From: Gymnopus androsaceus JB14
Taxonomy: Eukaryota; Basidiomycota; Agaricomycetes; Agaricales; Omphalotaceae
NCBI GenBank assembly: GCA_009733575.1
Contig: ML769658.1
Location: 1 to 64,000, forward strand
Length of the DNA stretch: 64,000 nt
Reading direction: 5' to 3'
The notes under the pieces were generated by a model. It made no database searches. It worked only from the letters and a program-made list of their open reading frames with translations, and was not told where the DNA came from. Below are positions 45,641 through 57,331 of the stretch, in pieces; positions within the stretch are counted from its first letter, which is position 1; the number at the start of each line of letters is the position of its first letter. Both the position numbers and the translations under genes were made by a program.

Positions 45641-46549
45641 TTCTATCAAACTGTACATGGAACACTTTCTCAAAGTCTCCACTTGTTTGTATCATCATTC
45701 CATGCACTCCACTGTTATCGTCTCGCAGACTCCACTCAGTCTCTCGCCGTATCCACTTGCTCTCTCGCAGTACCCACTTTACCGTATGCATAGTAGCCAC
45801 AAGTATTCACGCAGTAGCCACTTGCCCGATATATTGTTTGTACATAGGACTGTATATAAAGCCTAGTACCATACCCTGTAATAACACCGTTGTCCCCCAT
45901 CGATCTGTGTGATCGTTACTACTAAGTCCTGTGTGGACTTACTTCTGCTACTTCCTATTTAGGAACGTAACTCTAATACTGTAGATTACTTATATAGGCT
46001 GTACTTACTTATATAGGCTGTACTTACTTATGTACGGTACTGTCCCATTTTGAGCACTTAGTAAGGCCCTGTGACTGTGACCAATTGTATGAATATTTTT
46101 TTTCATGGGTATAGAGCGCAACCTGTGACACCCAAAATTTTAGGGGACAAAATATGAAATTTGGCACTGCAGGCCGCAAATTTTGGATTGAATTGCTCAA
46201 AATCTTTTAGACCCCCCGTGTGACCTGCAACATGGTGTGACAGTTCGTAAAATTTGGATGCCCTGTGACTTACGAAGTGCTCAAAATGCTACAGCACTCA
46301 TCTGCCTCCAGGCCCAAGAGAGGTCAAATGTTCAGTCAATCTATTGCTGCCTGCATCTTTTTATTTCCAATATTCCTAAGGCTAGCTAGCACTAAAACAA
46401 GGGTTTAAGTCTCACTAGCATCACTACACAAGCATTATAAATGCATTACAAGGCATGTATAGCCTAGCCCTCATGCTCACTTTCTACACACTGAACACAG
46501 CAGCAAGACAATACCGGAATGTGTCAGATGCTGTGAGACAAGCAAGCAA
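45641..46549. other. Gene-free, possible LTR remnant
   Basis: A TATA-like gtatataaagcc near 45850, CT-rich short repeats (ccacttgctctctcgcagt...) at 45720-45830 and a duplicated cttatataggctgtactta at 45989-46030 are visible. The composition resembles a retrotransposon LTR, and the segment follows tgttggaatatcaaa at 45616, a copia-like LTR start. No partner LTR was found. No genes are seen. Confidence 0.35.
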
Positions 46550-47128
46550 CAGTGAAATACCTTATATGGAATATGATTGTATGGAATATTCATTATATGG
46601 AATGGGATATTCTATTCCCTAACTTGGGAGGTAGGGAACTTCCATATTGTGGTGACCAATTTAGTCATAAATTCTGCCCTTACATTAAAACAAAACCTTT
46701 AGACATTTAGTATTTTCATGTTTATTGGAGTTGAATTTGCTTGATTTGCAGCAAAATTTCTGTTTCGCATTCACTCAATCATGCCTAAATAAACCATCCC
46801 AAAAACTTGGACATTTCACCAAAATGTCAAACAACCAACCAATTTAGCCACACAAACATACCGATCAACCATGTACAACTGCTAAGCCATTGCATCAACG
46901 TAAGAAAGACCTTACATTTTGAGGTCTTTGACCTGGATCATGGACTTTTTCAGTTGCAAATAGGTCATATATAGATTCAATTACTTGTAATACACTCAGA
47001 AATGCTTGAAACACACATTTTAGACATAAATAACTCGTAAAAACTGACTTTATATAATATGGAATATCCGACATATGGAAAATGGTTTGGGCCTTCCCCG
47101 ACTGTATTCCATATGAGGTATTCGACTG
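46550..47128. mobile_element. Putative 579-bp foldback element
   Basis: The ends are imperfect inverted repeats: left cagtgaaataccttatatgg, right (reverse complement) cagtcgaatacctcatatgg. Tatggaatat words occur next to both ends. No coding sequence is visible, and a target duplication is not clear. Confidence 0.4.
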
Positions 47129-48275
47129 TAAATATCTGTAAAAATGTACATCAGCTGTTGATACCCCGACTATAATCACATGTATGTAACTAGTGAATAA
47201 CATTAATCAAATGATATCAATACATAGGAATGTGATTTGGTGATCAGTAAGCCAATGTTGAATATGACAGTACAAAGTACTTGATCATGTGTCCATGATT
47301 GCAAGTGTATCTTTCAACATGTGTTACAGTTTGCACTCATTCCATGTCCTTACACTGAGCACAAGGAATTTGATAACAATATATCTTCAAGCTGGTTGCA
47401 AGCATATAATGAGTGATGAGTCTAGAGCAACCGTGAATTATTTAAATTAAGCTTCAATTCAGCTGCAAGTATACAGTCCAGGTAGCCTGTTCATTCTATT
47501 CTCTTGCAAGGATGTGCAAAAATTCTAAAGTATATATCACCTTGTATTTTGGTCTTAAGCTCAATGGACCCCTCCCTCCCCTCCTGTACCTGCCTTATAG
47601 GGAAGAAGATTCCCATGGTTATAAGCAAATACACAGGGAAATTGCCCTAATTGATTAAACAGATCTGCTTTGCTATACTCTTGGTATATCCCCCTCTTCC
47701 TCTGCTGTCAAATTTCTAGGACATTGGATTAAATATCACAAAAGTAATTACTTCTTTTTGCGCAATCTCTGCTGCCTAACACTGCTTCTAATTATTAAAA
47801 AACCACTCATATTTTGGGGTTTTGCACAAACATACTCATTTTAGATGATGTTACTGAAGCGTAAAATGTTTATTTGTGTGTATAATCCAAGCATTCTAGA
47901 CAATAACTCATAGTAGGAGGGTCAGAGAACTGGGAAAGCTATCCTGTGCCTGCCAAGTGTGCAAAAAAAGCATAAAACACGTAAAAGTGTTGATTCCAAG
48001 CCATATTGCTGTAATAAATTAAGTTAAGAAAATTCAGTCTTAAGGCCTCCTGACCCCACCCTCCCCTCCCAACCATATATGGGCACTTAAATTCCTGCAC
48101 ACCCCTTGTTCTCTTGCACTGATTATAAGTGATAAGTATCCTGAATTTGAATTGTACCAGCTTGTACCTTAGCCCTGAACCATCCATATATGCATAGTAA
48201 GTATGACTGTCAATGCAACACAGTTGCCAAATACAGTGACACAATGGTAATACCTGGGTAATACTGTATAGTTTT
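47129..48275. other. Gene-free AT-rich interval
   Basis: I see no gene and no clear repeat structure. The ORF at 47939-48289 (minus) has no family resemblance and no splice context. Confidence 0.5.
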
Positions 48276-48531
48276 GAATTTAAGTTCACTGGATGTTAGG
48301 TGTTACACCTTGGACCTATTCAGTTCATAGTTCAGCCACCATCAGGTGCGTTACGTTTGCAAATTTAGTTCAGTTGAGTTGAGTTCATATTTATAGTGGC
48401 CGGCGTAGCTGGCCGCGAAATTTGGCCTATAAGCGCCGAAAAATCGAGTTTGGAGGCTAATGTTACGCATTACAAAGATGGAAATTACACCAGTTCAGCA
48501 CCCCATGTTACGTGTTACTGAACTTAAATTC
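48276..48531. mobile_element. Putative 256-bp MITE
   Basis: A short inverted pair, gaatttaagttca on the left and tgaacttaaattc on the right, brackets 256 bp without coding sequence. Internal ttcagttgagttgagttca words are present. No target duplication was identified, so the call rests on the terminal inverted pair only. Confidence 0.3.
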
Positions 48532-48913
48532 GAGATGGTACAGTACACATACTGTATCATTCTATATATGGTCATCATGGTCATAATAAGAGTGGAATAT
48601 GGTTCCAGTCAATGGTAAAACAAGTTGCAATCTGCACATAGTTGTTATCGTTGTTGAAGGAGACTGGAGCAGGTCCGCTACCATAATGTTCCAGCTCTAA
48701 CATTTCTACCTTTGTTGCTTTACACCCTGTTTATCAATATCTGGAAAATGATTGAAAAAATTAATAGAAAAGAAATTCATGCTAAATTTCCTAAACCAGA
48801 AAGGGCCATTATTGGTGCTGGGAAATGTTACTGGAAATTATACTTTTTATGGCTAATTTCCTGCTCCAAATTATATTTGGAATATATTGAGTTTCATGGC
48901 AAAGAAAAAAACC

Positions 48914-49137
48914 CTTTCACAACAAGTTTCCCACCCATGAAAGTCAGTGGGAATAGTCCCTTTTCATGTCATTCAGTTTTGTTTTACGGGCAAAATAAAT
49001 GATTAATTTGGCCCATGAAAGGGGTAATATCACAAGTTTTTTCGGGGGTGTATTATATCTATTTCATACAAGAGAAAAATGACATGAAAAGGGACTGTTC
49101 CCACTTAATTTCATGGGTGGGAAACCTGCTGTGAAAG
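48914..49137. mobile_element. 224-bp foldback MITE
   Basis: Arms of about 60 bp are inverted and nearly identical: left ctttcacaacaagtttccca..., right complement ctttcacagcaggtttccca.... They continue through cccatgaaa and agtcccttttcatgtcat. The loop is about 100 bp and non-coding. A target duplication was not identified. Confidence 0.65.
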
Positions 49138-49934
49138 TTGGGTTGATTACATTTTACCAAGCCTGGGTTGCAAGCACAAGAAAAAACAAGTTAACTTGAC
49201 TGAATTGAACAAGTTAGCGAAACAAGTTACTTTGCTCACACTCCCCCACAGCTGTCAAACTCAGTCGGAAGACAAGACAGTAACATTTTACAATTTCAAA
49301 GCAAATAAAGCAAGCAAGAGTAAATATCCCGGAAATTCTATCGTTTGTCTTCGAGAATATAGGACTTGAAGCTGTGCCATGGTCCAATTATTACTGTGAA
49401 GGGTTTTCAATAACGAGAGTGCTTACCTTTTTAGCCAGCATTTTTGTTTCTTCTTTGAAAAATCTCAACTGCAATCCGACCGGCTGTAAGCATGTCAAAG
49501 ATGGTTTGCAAGATGTAAACACCAATATCGAAGCAGTACGTGATCATTCGATAGGGCTCAAGAAAGTATCCCCACTTGTCTTCTTGAACTCCCAAGACTA
49601 AAAGACATTTTCCAAATAATACGACTGATAGCAGCGTGATGGGTAGCCCCACGGGAAACCATTGTGGTACAGCAAAACCTAGATTGATCAATGTACTAGA
49701 ACTCTTAAAGATGGCTAAATGTATGTTGATTAAAGGATTCAACAGATAAAAGAATTGGCACTGACCTCCAAGCAGTGTTGTCACCTAAGGGGTTATTAAG
49801 CCCAAAATTTGAAGCTAAGGCTTAAACACTTAATAAGGGCTTAGCCTTAACATGAATATTAAGGCTTAGGTAGAAGAAAAAAAATCAACAATACAGCTAC
49901 AATTAAGCATAGTCATCCCCAGAACCTTCAATAT

Positions 49935-50621
49935 TGCATGTTCATCATTTAGAAGACGACCAGCAAGTTCACGTCGTTCAGGAATCACTTCTCCAGCACA
50001 GGAGCGCATCATAAGAAAAGTTTGATGACCTCTGCATCAGAGGTCCAATGGAATGGGAGATTGGCGGAGATGGTTGCACAGATGAATTGGCGTTTGATAA
50101 GATTGACATCCTCGGGTGTGAATGGAATGTTAAGACCTTTCGGAAACTTTAGGGTTTTCTGAACATGTGTCTCCACTTGTGTGAGCTTTTTCCGCTTCTT
50201 TGGTCGTGAAACTCCACTGTCTGACGACTCATCATCTCCATCAGAAGCAGCCATCTCTGACCCTTTCCCATCTCTCTCTTGCTTCGCAACTTTCCGTGCC
50301 TTTTTGGAGGCATGTGGGCATCGCTTGGATCCAATAAGATGTGCGATCATGGCAGATTTCTCGCCGTTGATGCTCGGAACATTTTCACAAGCTATTCAAT
50401 CTTGCATTAAACATTATACATTAGCAAGGCAAATTCACGTACCTCCTTTGAACCAAGAGTAAGTTATCTGTGATTTCTGCTCCGTTTTCATCAAGCTCTA
50501 TCGGCAAGCCTTCCGGTCAATGTTGTTTGAGGCAGGCAAGGCAGAAAGCATGATAATGTGAAGAGTTCTTCTTTTCACCCTGGTGGAAGAACTCCCAAAG
50601 AGGACCTTTCTTGGGTGGCAT
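49935..50621 (-). pseudogene. N-terminal fragment of a hAT transposase
   Basis: Start MPPKKGPLWEFFHQGEKK at 50621, with the first BED-finger cysteines in FCLACLKQ. After an intron the finger is completed by MIAHLIGSKRCPHA (50350-50310). A Lys/Arg-rich nuclear-type stretch (RPKKRKKL) and a helical segment (GLNIPFTPEDVNLI ... ATISANLPFHWTSDAEVIKLFL) follow, as in fungal BED-hAT transposases just before the catalytic core. The core and dimerisation domain are missing, so the product can at most bind DNA. Confidence 0.7.
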
Positions 50622-50649
50622 TCGAGGACACCGACGTCGATAAACTAAA

Positions 50650-50788
50650 CAATTTGCAGTGCAAGATTGCGACATGTCAATTTGCAGTGCAAGATCGCGG
50701 CGCGTCAATTTGCCGTGCAAGATTGCGGCGCGTCAATTTGCCATGCAAGATTGCGGCGCGTCAATTTGCTGTGCAAGAGCGCGGCACG
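50650..50788 (+). repeat. 28-bp minisatellite, five units
   Basis: There are five head-to-tail copies of a 28-bp unit (starts 50650, 50678, 50706, 50734, 50762; the last is 27 bp) with the core caatttgccgtgcaagattg. It lies inside the hAT derivative, between the transposase start and the right end. Possibly it is a subterminal binding array. Confidence 0.85.
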
Positions 50789-50899
50789 ATCCTTAATTAA
50801 GGGTTATTAAGGATTGCTTTCGATACTAAGGCTTATGTTAAGGGTCTTATTAAGGCTTAAGGGTTAATGACAACACTGCTCCCAAGAACATCATAACTA

Positions 50900-51145
50900 A
50901 CCAAGTATTGATTGACCGGCTTGTTTCGGCTTGTTTCGGCTTGTTCAACCCAAACAAGCAGGTCAATTGACAAGCCGCAATTTATCTCACTTTTCTTCGC
51001 AACCTGGTTACCACGTACATTATATACAGTAAAAGACTATATGCACATAAAAAACTGGTAAACACTATATATTTTGCAGTACGTACTTGTGGGCAACTTG
51101 TGGACAACCTGGCAAGCCGGTCAAGCCGGTCAATCAATACTTGGT
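50900..51145. mobile_element. 246-bp TA-flanked MITE
   Basis: The ends are accaagtattgattgaccgg and the exact complement, flanked by TA at 50898-50899 and 51146-51147. Next to the left arm cggcttgttt is repeated, and next to the right arm aagccggtc. It is non-coding. It lies only 13 bp right of the hAT insertion, in the same exon. Confidence 0.8.
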
Positions 51146-51293
51146 TAGTTACGATGAATCGGCTCAACGTCAACCAAGCATGCCCGAATGCCAGAAGTGT
51201 ACCGAATTTCCCTGCCTCTGTAACACGGCGGCCTACTACAGCTCGAATGTCGCTCGTGTTCCAAAATGGCAGCGTAAAGGGAAGTACTCCTAG

Positions 51294-53043
51294 CATCAGG
51301 AAAACCGTTATATGCAAAAGATGAATAAAGTAATCAAAAAATGAATAAAATGTGTGAAAATATGCAAAAATACATCGATTATGCAAATTATTCAAAGTTG
51401 CATGAGTTAGACATGTCCCTTGATAAAAACTGCAATATTTCCACAATTTATACAATTCTACGCAATTTTATGCTCTATTATTCACCAATATGAACAATCA
51501 TATTGGCACTAAAAGTTCTTATACTAATCATATACACCATCAAAGAAGCAATAACATATATATATTGACTCAAGACGGTCACGGTTCAGTAACAATACAG
51601 TATATACATTCAACAGACGGGCCACAAGGAGCAACAGACAAGGAGGAGCAATGAGTAGCGTTCAAGAAAATGACTAGTATATATCAGGTACCCCATCCGA
51701 CTCCGCACCATTAACATCCGACTCCCTAAAGAACAGAAAGAAGTCATCAGGATCAGGAACAGACATCACTGGGAACAAGCACTCACATTGCCTGAGTCAA
51801 CAAATCTGTATGGCATACAAGATTGGTATATACACCAGGAGCAACAAGAGGCGACAATGGTGTATGTAGGTATCAGACAGTGGGGTAGTAGCAGAAAACA
51901 AGCAGTATGTAGTAGACACAAATTACACCGCATTCGCCAAGCTGCTTCGAGGTGTAGCGGGAGCCAAGAAGAGTCGGTTTTGATCTTTTTAAAAGGCATC
52001 AAAAAAGAATGAAAAAATGATGAAAAAATCGACGTACGGTGTTGTCGGGACCATCAATGGTAAGTTCGGTGTTGTTCTCATCAACACAAGAGTCAAGGTC
52101 TTAATAATTGTCAAAAATGAACAAAAATGATATAAAAACCACGGATGATGTTGTCGAGACAACTGATGGCAGGACCATCATTCTCATTGGCACCAAGAGG
52201 AGATTGTGCTGCTGCGACAGTACTAAAGCGAGGCCGAGTCAGCGTGACACAAGAACAGAAAGTTAACCACATACAAGTATTGTAGATGGCACCATAGCAG
52301 TTCTACCGTTGAGCGACTTGCATCCAATAACAAAGATCGTTGAGGCCAGCTATTGTTGTCAGTTTGACGGAAGGTTTGGATGAGAATGAATCGGTGAAGA
52401 AACGACTCATAAAACTTGAGGGTAGGAAGATGTGAGGGGAGAGAAGTGAGGGAAGATGGTGGTTGAGAGAAGAAAAGACGATCAACAATGAAATCAACTT
52501 GACAACGTGATGTGATGTCATTAATTTAGGGCAGGTTCCGGCTTCAAGCCGAATGACATGACATCTCCGATCGATTCGCTAGTGGATGTCCCGACTTATG
52601 GCTTGCCCCTCCTCAGACCCGACCCTAAGACAGAGCCCAGTCCACTCCAGAAAAAGAAGTTTAAATAAGTTGGATTTGTTAACTCTTGTAACTTTGCTCA
52701 AAATAGGCATAATTATGCATAATTATGCAAATTTCACCAACTTAGAGCAACTTAGCTTGTTGTAATAACATTGAATCTCTTGACATGCATGATAGTGGTT
52801 TGGGCATGAACTCTTTGCCTCTTGAGGTTCCACTGACAGGAAATTCATTTCCTCATGCAGCTCGGCAAATGTGGAAACTTGTGTGAAAATTGCATAAGAA
52901 ATGCTCTGAATGCATTAAATTGCATAATTTATGACATTTTTGTCTCAATTTGTCTTATTTATGCTATTTTGACACATAATGTACAATATTCTGTGATTTT
53001 ATGCAAAGTTTTCATAACTTTGCATATTAAGCTTTTCCTGATG
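51294..53043. mobile_element. 1750-bp element with CATCAGG ends and 2-bp duplication
   Basis: The ends are catcaggaaaa (left) and ttttcctgatg (right), flanked by AG at 51292-51293 and 53044-53045. Removing the element with one AG restores the membrane-protein frame exactly, which fixes its boundaries and the 2-bp duplication. ATGCA/TGCAT words are dense within about 350 bp of both ends. The middle has exon-like acidic pieces on the minus strand (DENNTELTIDGPDNT before a GTACGT donor near 52040; VPDPDDFFLFF near 51750) that may be transposase leftovers. No catalytic domain is recognised. Confidence 0.75.
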
Positions 53044-53342
53044 AGCATGGTGCGATGGAGTAGCCACAAGGACACGCCGACCGATGAGGGAAGCCACACT
53101 ATCAGAGCAGCATTGACTATGGATGCGGCTTGAATGGACTTCATGAAAGACTTTACTAATGCATCCAGAAGGACGATGCCAAGTAGAGAGGAAGCTAGGA
53201 AAACGATGTAGGTGTTTTCTTGCATGCACAGATAGAAGATAGTTGTCTATGTGGTCCGGACTTGTGAGTCGCAGAACTTTATAGTGCAATTTGGTGCTCG
53301 AAAATCATTTCAATCACTCGTAATAGTGTATTTCTACATCCT

Positions 53343-53525
53343 ATCTCTTCCTCCTGCCAACCTAATACCAGCGCTTCTGTTTTCTCCATCTGTATTTTCT
53401 GAACCTTATCTCTTGCTCCTGCCAACCTAATGCCAGCACTTCTGTTTTCTCCATCTGTATTTTTTGAACCTTATCTCTCGCTCAGGCTGCCAACTTAATG
53501 CCAGTGCTTCTTCTATTTTCTCTCG
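53343..53525 (+). repeat. 65-bp tandem repeat, about 2.8 units
   Basis: Units begin at 53343, 53408 and 53473, each with atctctt-ctcctgccaacct, ccagcgcttctgttttctcc and atctgtatttt. The third is incomplete and more diverged. It is non-coding and lies upstream of the disrupted membrane-protein gene. Confidence 0.85.
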
Positions 53526-54232
53526 GGTCTCCATACTATGTGCATTATTGTTTTCACGCGATGCCGTTCATTATAGTGGTCACATTCAGTGTCTCCTGAC
53601 TTGCGTGGTTAAAAGGTTTGTATCACTAGTAGTCCAAGTAAATAGCTTGAGGATGGAAAACATCTCTGCTTCCTTGGATCAGCAGTGCATTGCTTGATTT
53701 GCATTTCATCTGGAACAAAGTAATGTCGATATTCCGAGTCCCATACTGTATTGGCCAAAGCAGATTCCAACAACTTGAATGTGGCAGCGGGCTACAACGG
53801 GCCAACAGTTTGCAGGTACGATTTTCGCTGAAGCACTGGAGATTACATTCTACGTCCACTTAAATAACATCAATTTGCACATCGTTCGAGGACATCGCAG
53901 GAATCATCACCACTTATTCGAAAATACCTATACCTGAGAACATCGAGCCCTTCACTTTCGCCTCTTTCGGCTATTACTGTTTTTCGACTGGCTTGCCACA
54001 CTTTCGACAGAAGCCCTGCGCTCGGAGCCTGAATAAGCTTCTTGCACGGTTTTTGAATTCTTGGCCATTTATTCCGTCTGCAGAGGAAGGCATAGGGCTA
54101 TTTAGTTATCCAAGTTAGTCTTGGCTCTCTTATTTAGAAGGATCGCCCGTACCATCTAGAATTACCCTGCGGTATGGCTACGGAGCACATCTGCAAATAA
54201 AAGGTTCGATAGAATACAAGCCATTATACTAA
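53526..54232. other. Intergenic, no gene seen
   Basis: This is the interval between the 65-bp repeat and the 3' end of the sugar transporter gene. Short ORFs on both strands have no recognisable content. The transporter's 3' UTR and polyadenylation site should lie just left of 54233. Confidence 0.5.
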
Positions 54233-56515
54233 CTAAGCTTTAGCGTAGACCATATCATGATTTCTGGTTTCTCCCTCTTCGCTCTCAGTAACTTCCGCGT
54301 CCTCAACAATGTCTTGAATCCCTTTCCCGCTCGTTTCCATTTCAGCCTTGAGCTTGCGGAAGTTCTCTTCCTCGTCCCAGACAAAGGGGCTCTTGCTGGC
54401 GAATAGCAGATCCATCTCCTCAAGAGTTCGATTGGCTGAGTGAAGGAGCAAATAGTGTCTGTCAGTAGTCTCTCATTACTGAAGAAGCTGCGAACGTACC
54501 AGTCTCTGGGTATAACGCCCACACCATAGGTATCGTCAAAAAATTAATAGCTCCGAAGATATGGAGAGTACTGGAAGGAAAGTGCGATCCGTTAACGCTA
54601 AGATCCCGAAGAAACACATAAAAAGCTCACTTCTCCTGGATCTTGTTAAACATGATGGGATTGAGCAGCGTAAGCCATCCATTTCCAATGCTCCATCCAA
54701 CGACACCCCACGCGTTGCCTTTGGCGCGAACCTCGAGAGGATAGATCTGTTGGAAACAGAATCGTTAAAAGACGTGAGTGCAAGACAAAATTCAAAATTC
54801 AAGACGCACCTCGGTCGGGTATACCCATGGAATAGCAAGCCATGTAGCACCAAACACCGCGGTATACATGAACACGAAGAAAGCAGCAGCACCGCCATAA
54901 GCGGACGCTTTATCGGGGTTATCTTTCAACAAACGAACGAACGCGCCTGCGAGTATCTAATTGTAGTGGAGGGCCATTTAACGAAGTCAAAAGTTGTGTG
55001 CACAAAGACGTACTAGCGCTACTCCTTGACCAACAGCTCCAGTCCATAGACCAAAACGCCGTCCCCATCGATCAATGAATAATACATTCCATAACGTTGC
55101 GATCATATACGTGATCTGAAAATAGGAAGGAAGAAATGAGAACACTCCCGAAAAGGCGACGATTAGACAAAACCTACATCATTCAATCCGGATAGCCACT
55201 GGGACTTTCGAGCGCCGTATCCAGCTTCTGCAAAGATTGTAGGTGCGTAGACCGTAATTGCAGCGATACCAACCCATCTAAAATTATAGTCAGCAATGCA
55301 GCTAAGATACAAATGTCCATTTATACGCACTCTTGGACGATTTGTAACCAGATGGACAATTGCACTCTCCTAGCAATATGCAAATCACCGGAACCGATCC
55401 CCCAAAACATGTTCCAATAGCTGTTCATTTTCGAGTGCTTCTTTTCCAGCTGAATCACTTGCATGATGTCGTTGAGTTCCGAATCTGCAATCTGGTGAAG
55501 CTTTTCATCGGCAGCAATATCGGAATCATCTGTGGCTCGTAAACGGCGTAGCAACTCTTTTGCTTCTTCGACGCGACCAATTTTGGCAAGGTACCTTGGA
55601 GATTCGGGCATCCAAAGCAAAGAAACCTATAGATGCTCAAGATGGAGTCTCAATGTAACTAAAGGAAAACGGCGACATACCATGAACATTATAACAGGTA
55701 TGATCTGGAAAGCGATGGGAAACCTCCATCGAATTTGGGAGCGCCCGTCACCGACAAAACCAAGACCGAACTCTAACCAGTATGCGATAACGACTCCAAA
55801 GATATTAAGAGTAAATTCTAGCGAAATGAAAGCACCTGCAAAAAATTAGGTTAGGTTAGGAAGCATTAATGGAGATCGACTAAAAACAGACCTCTAGATG
55901 TATGAGTAGCAACTTCTGCACTCCAAACTGGTACAATAGCGTTAAGGAAGCCGGTTCCAATACCGTTTATCACTCGTGCACAAAGCATCCTGGGAGAAAG
56001 GTTCAGCGAACAGTTCGCGTAACAAGGTGCAGACATACCACGCCAAATTCTGCGCAGAGCACTGGAGAGCAGCTCCGACCAAAATCCAAAGGCATCCAAT
56101 AAACATCGTTCTCAGACGCCCCATCTTATCTCCTAGAATCCCAGCAATAAGGCATCCAATGAGCGTACCGAGGTAGTAAACTACACCGTTAATGAGAAAA
56201 ATTGTCAAGAGTTGTCTGAAATAGAGACCCACTGCTAACAATGCCGCCTTGCTTTGTAGGCTCCGTTATAGTTACTACGTAGCCTTCCGATGGACCTTCG
56301 TATGCAGAAGTTCCTAAACCCATAACGCGAACATAATCCGGAGAGGTATTCACTCCTCCCATCATTCCTTGATCATACCCAAAGCTGATCAGGGTATTTA
56401 TTAGAGACAAAAAGACGGGTATGAATATGCGCACTCACAAAAAGATCGCAAGACCAGCAGAGAAGTTAATCCATCGATACAAACTCTTTCCCGACAAAGT
56501 TGAGGAGGCCTTCAT
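54233..56515 (-). CDS. MFS sugar transporter (hexose/STL1-like family)
   Basis: This is a multi-exon gene, start MKASSTLSGKSLYRW at 56515, stop TAG at 54233-54235. It encodes a 12-helix plasma-membrane sugar-proton symporter of the fungal sugar-porter family. Visible marks are FGYDQGMMGGV after the first intron (GTGAGT...GATCAG), LIAGILGDKMGRLRTMFIG in loop 2-3, PESPRYLAKIGRVEEAK near 55610-55550 in the central loop, IDRWGRRFGLW near 55060, IPWVYPTEIYPLEVRAKG near 54830-54750, and the terminal PETANRTLEEMDLLF near 54440-54400. An acidic cytosolic tail follows. All exons I could read are free of stops, so it is probably functional. Substrate (glucose, other hexose, polyol) cannot be told from sequence alone. 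Confidence 0.9.
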
Positions 56516-56569
56516 GGTCGTAAAAGTTGGTAGCCTTGAGGCTTGTGGAATAACCAAAAGATATGCAAA

Positions 56570-56582
56570 CGCATTTTATAGG
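56570..56582 (-). promoter_or_regulatory. Likely TATA box of the sugar transporter
   Basis: On the minus strand the sequence reads ctataaaatgc, about 55-65 bases upstream of the ATG at 56515. Its position and match are suitable for a core promoter. Confidence 0.5.
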
Positions 56583-56609
56583 GAGAGGGTTTGCGAAGAA
56601 GCGGCGGAA

Positions 56610-56629
56610 GGTCCGGTCGCAAGCGGACC
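56610..56629. promoter_or_regulatory. Inverted ggtccg/cggacc site upstream of the transporter
   Basis: ggtccg, eight bases, cggacc form a perfect inverted repeat; it contains CCG-N8-CGG, the arrangement used by many fungal Zn2Cys6 regulators. It lies about 100 bp upstream of the transporter start and about 30 bp beyond the TATA-like box. Binding is inferred, not shown. Confidence 0.4.
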
Positions 56630-56639
56630 GTATTATGAT

Positions 56640-57331
56640 CACCTGGTATCGTGCGGCTCATCTTAAATCCGGCGACGTGAAGTGCTTAAAGCTTAAAGTT
56701 GGGATCGTCCTTGGACGACCCATAAGAGAGGGAAAGGTATTAGAAGCATCGTCGAAATTTACGAATTCGAACCACCCTGAGTTTGAGTGCTTCAGAAGCT
56801 GAGGCGACTATAGCATCCTTGACCGGCTCGCATTCTCCGCATCCCCTGTGGAGCTCCACATTTCGACGTTGGAATATGTGTTCCGCCGCAAATCTTCGTC
56901 CGCAAAGTAAAACACAGCTTAAACCTTTCAGGTCGGTCACGGTGACGGTGCCAAGCAGACTTTCCTGGCGCTGGTCAGCAATTGGATGTACTACATTTCG
57001 AAATACATTTGCCATGGCATCCGAGCATCGCTCATTCTCATTTCTAGCATCCTAGTAGGAGAGCAGATGTTAGTAAGCAATTCGATGGATAAACTATATT
57101 CGAAAACGAGAAAACACAAGGTATAGGAATTTGATAGCAGAATGACATGTACATGGAAGCAGTTTTTGAGGAAATACGATAAATGCGAACGCCAGCCTAG
57201 AGGCTGTAGATTTCTTTCAAACGAAAAAAGAAACGACATGAGCTAGTCTATCGCATTTTCCACGATGTAAAATGGTCGTTTTAAAGCACCTGCTGCTGTT
57301 ACAATCACCGAGGTAACAGCGGAGGAGGCGT
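56640..57331. other. Intergenic, unclear coding
   Basis: A GC-rich part (56790-57050) shows open frames on both strands but no recognisable domain and no convincing splice pattern. I see no gene I can defend. Confidence 0.4.

Larger units (their letters stand above)
49773..50878 (-). mobile_element. 1106-bp hAT element (deleted) in the membrane-protein gene
   Basis: The ends are cagtgttgtca (left) and its complement tgacaacactg (right), the classic hAT terminus. Subterminal TTAAGGCTTA/TTATTAAGG words occur at both ends. It is flanked by near-identical 8-bp sequences, cctccaag (49765-49772) and ctcccaag (50879-50886). Inside is only the N-terminal part of a transposase plus a 28-bp minisatellite. 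It is a deletion derivative needing a helper. Confidence 0.85.
49431..53225 (-). pseudogene. Membrane-protein gene split by three transposon insertions
   Basis: The start is MQENTYIVFLAS at 53225 and the stop is at 49431-49433. Four host segments of one open frame remain: 53225-53044, 51293-51146, about 50897-50879, and 49772-49431. Removing the three inserts together with one copy of each target duplication makes the frame continuous across all junctions, for about 240 codons. The product has several hydrophobic spans (FLASSLLGIVLLDALV; ASIVNAALIVWLP; GLPITLLSVVLFGKCLLVLGV; YCFDIGVYILQTIF) and a basic C-terminus RRNKNAG. It looks like a small multi-pass fungal membrane protein of unknown function. 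No introns are needed. The gene is destroyed in this haplotype. Confidence 0.7.

Noticed and set aside
50650..50788. Regularly spaced repeats resembling a CRISPR array
   Set aside because: The units are directly adjacent with no spacers, and the host is a eukaryote; it is a minisatellite.
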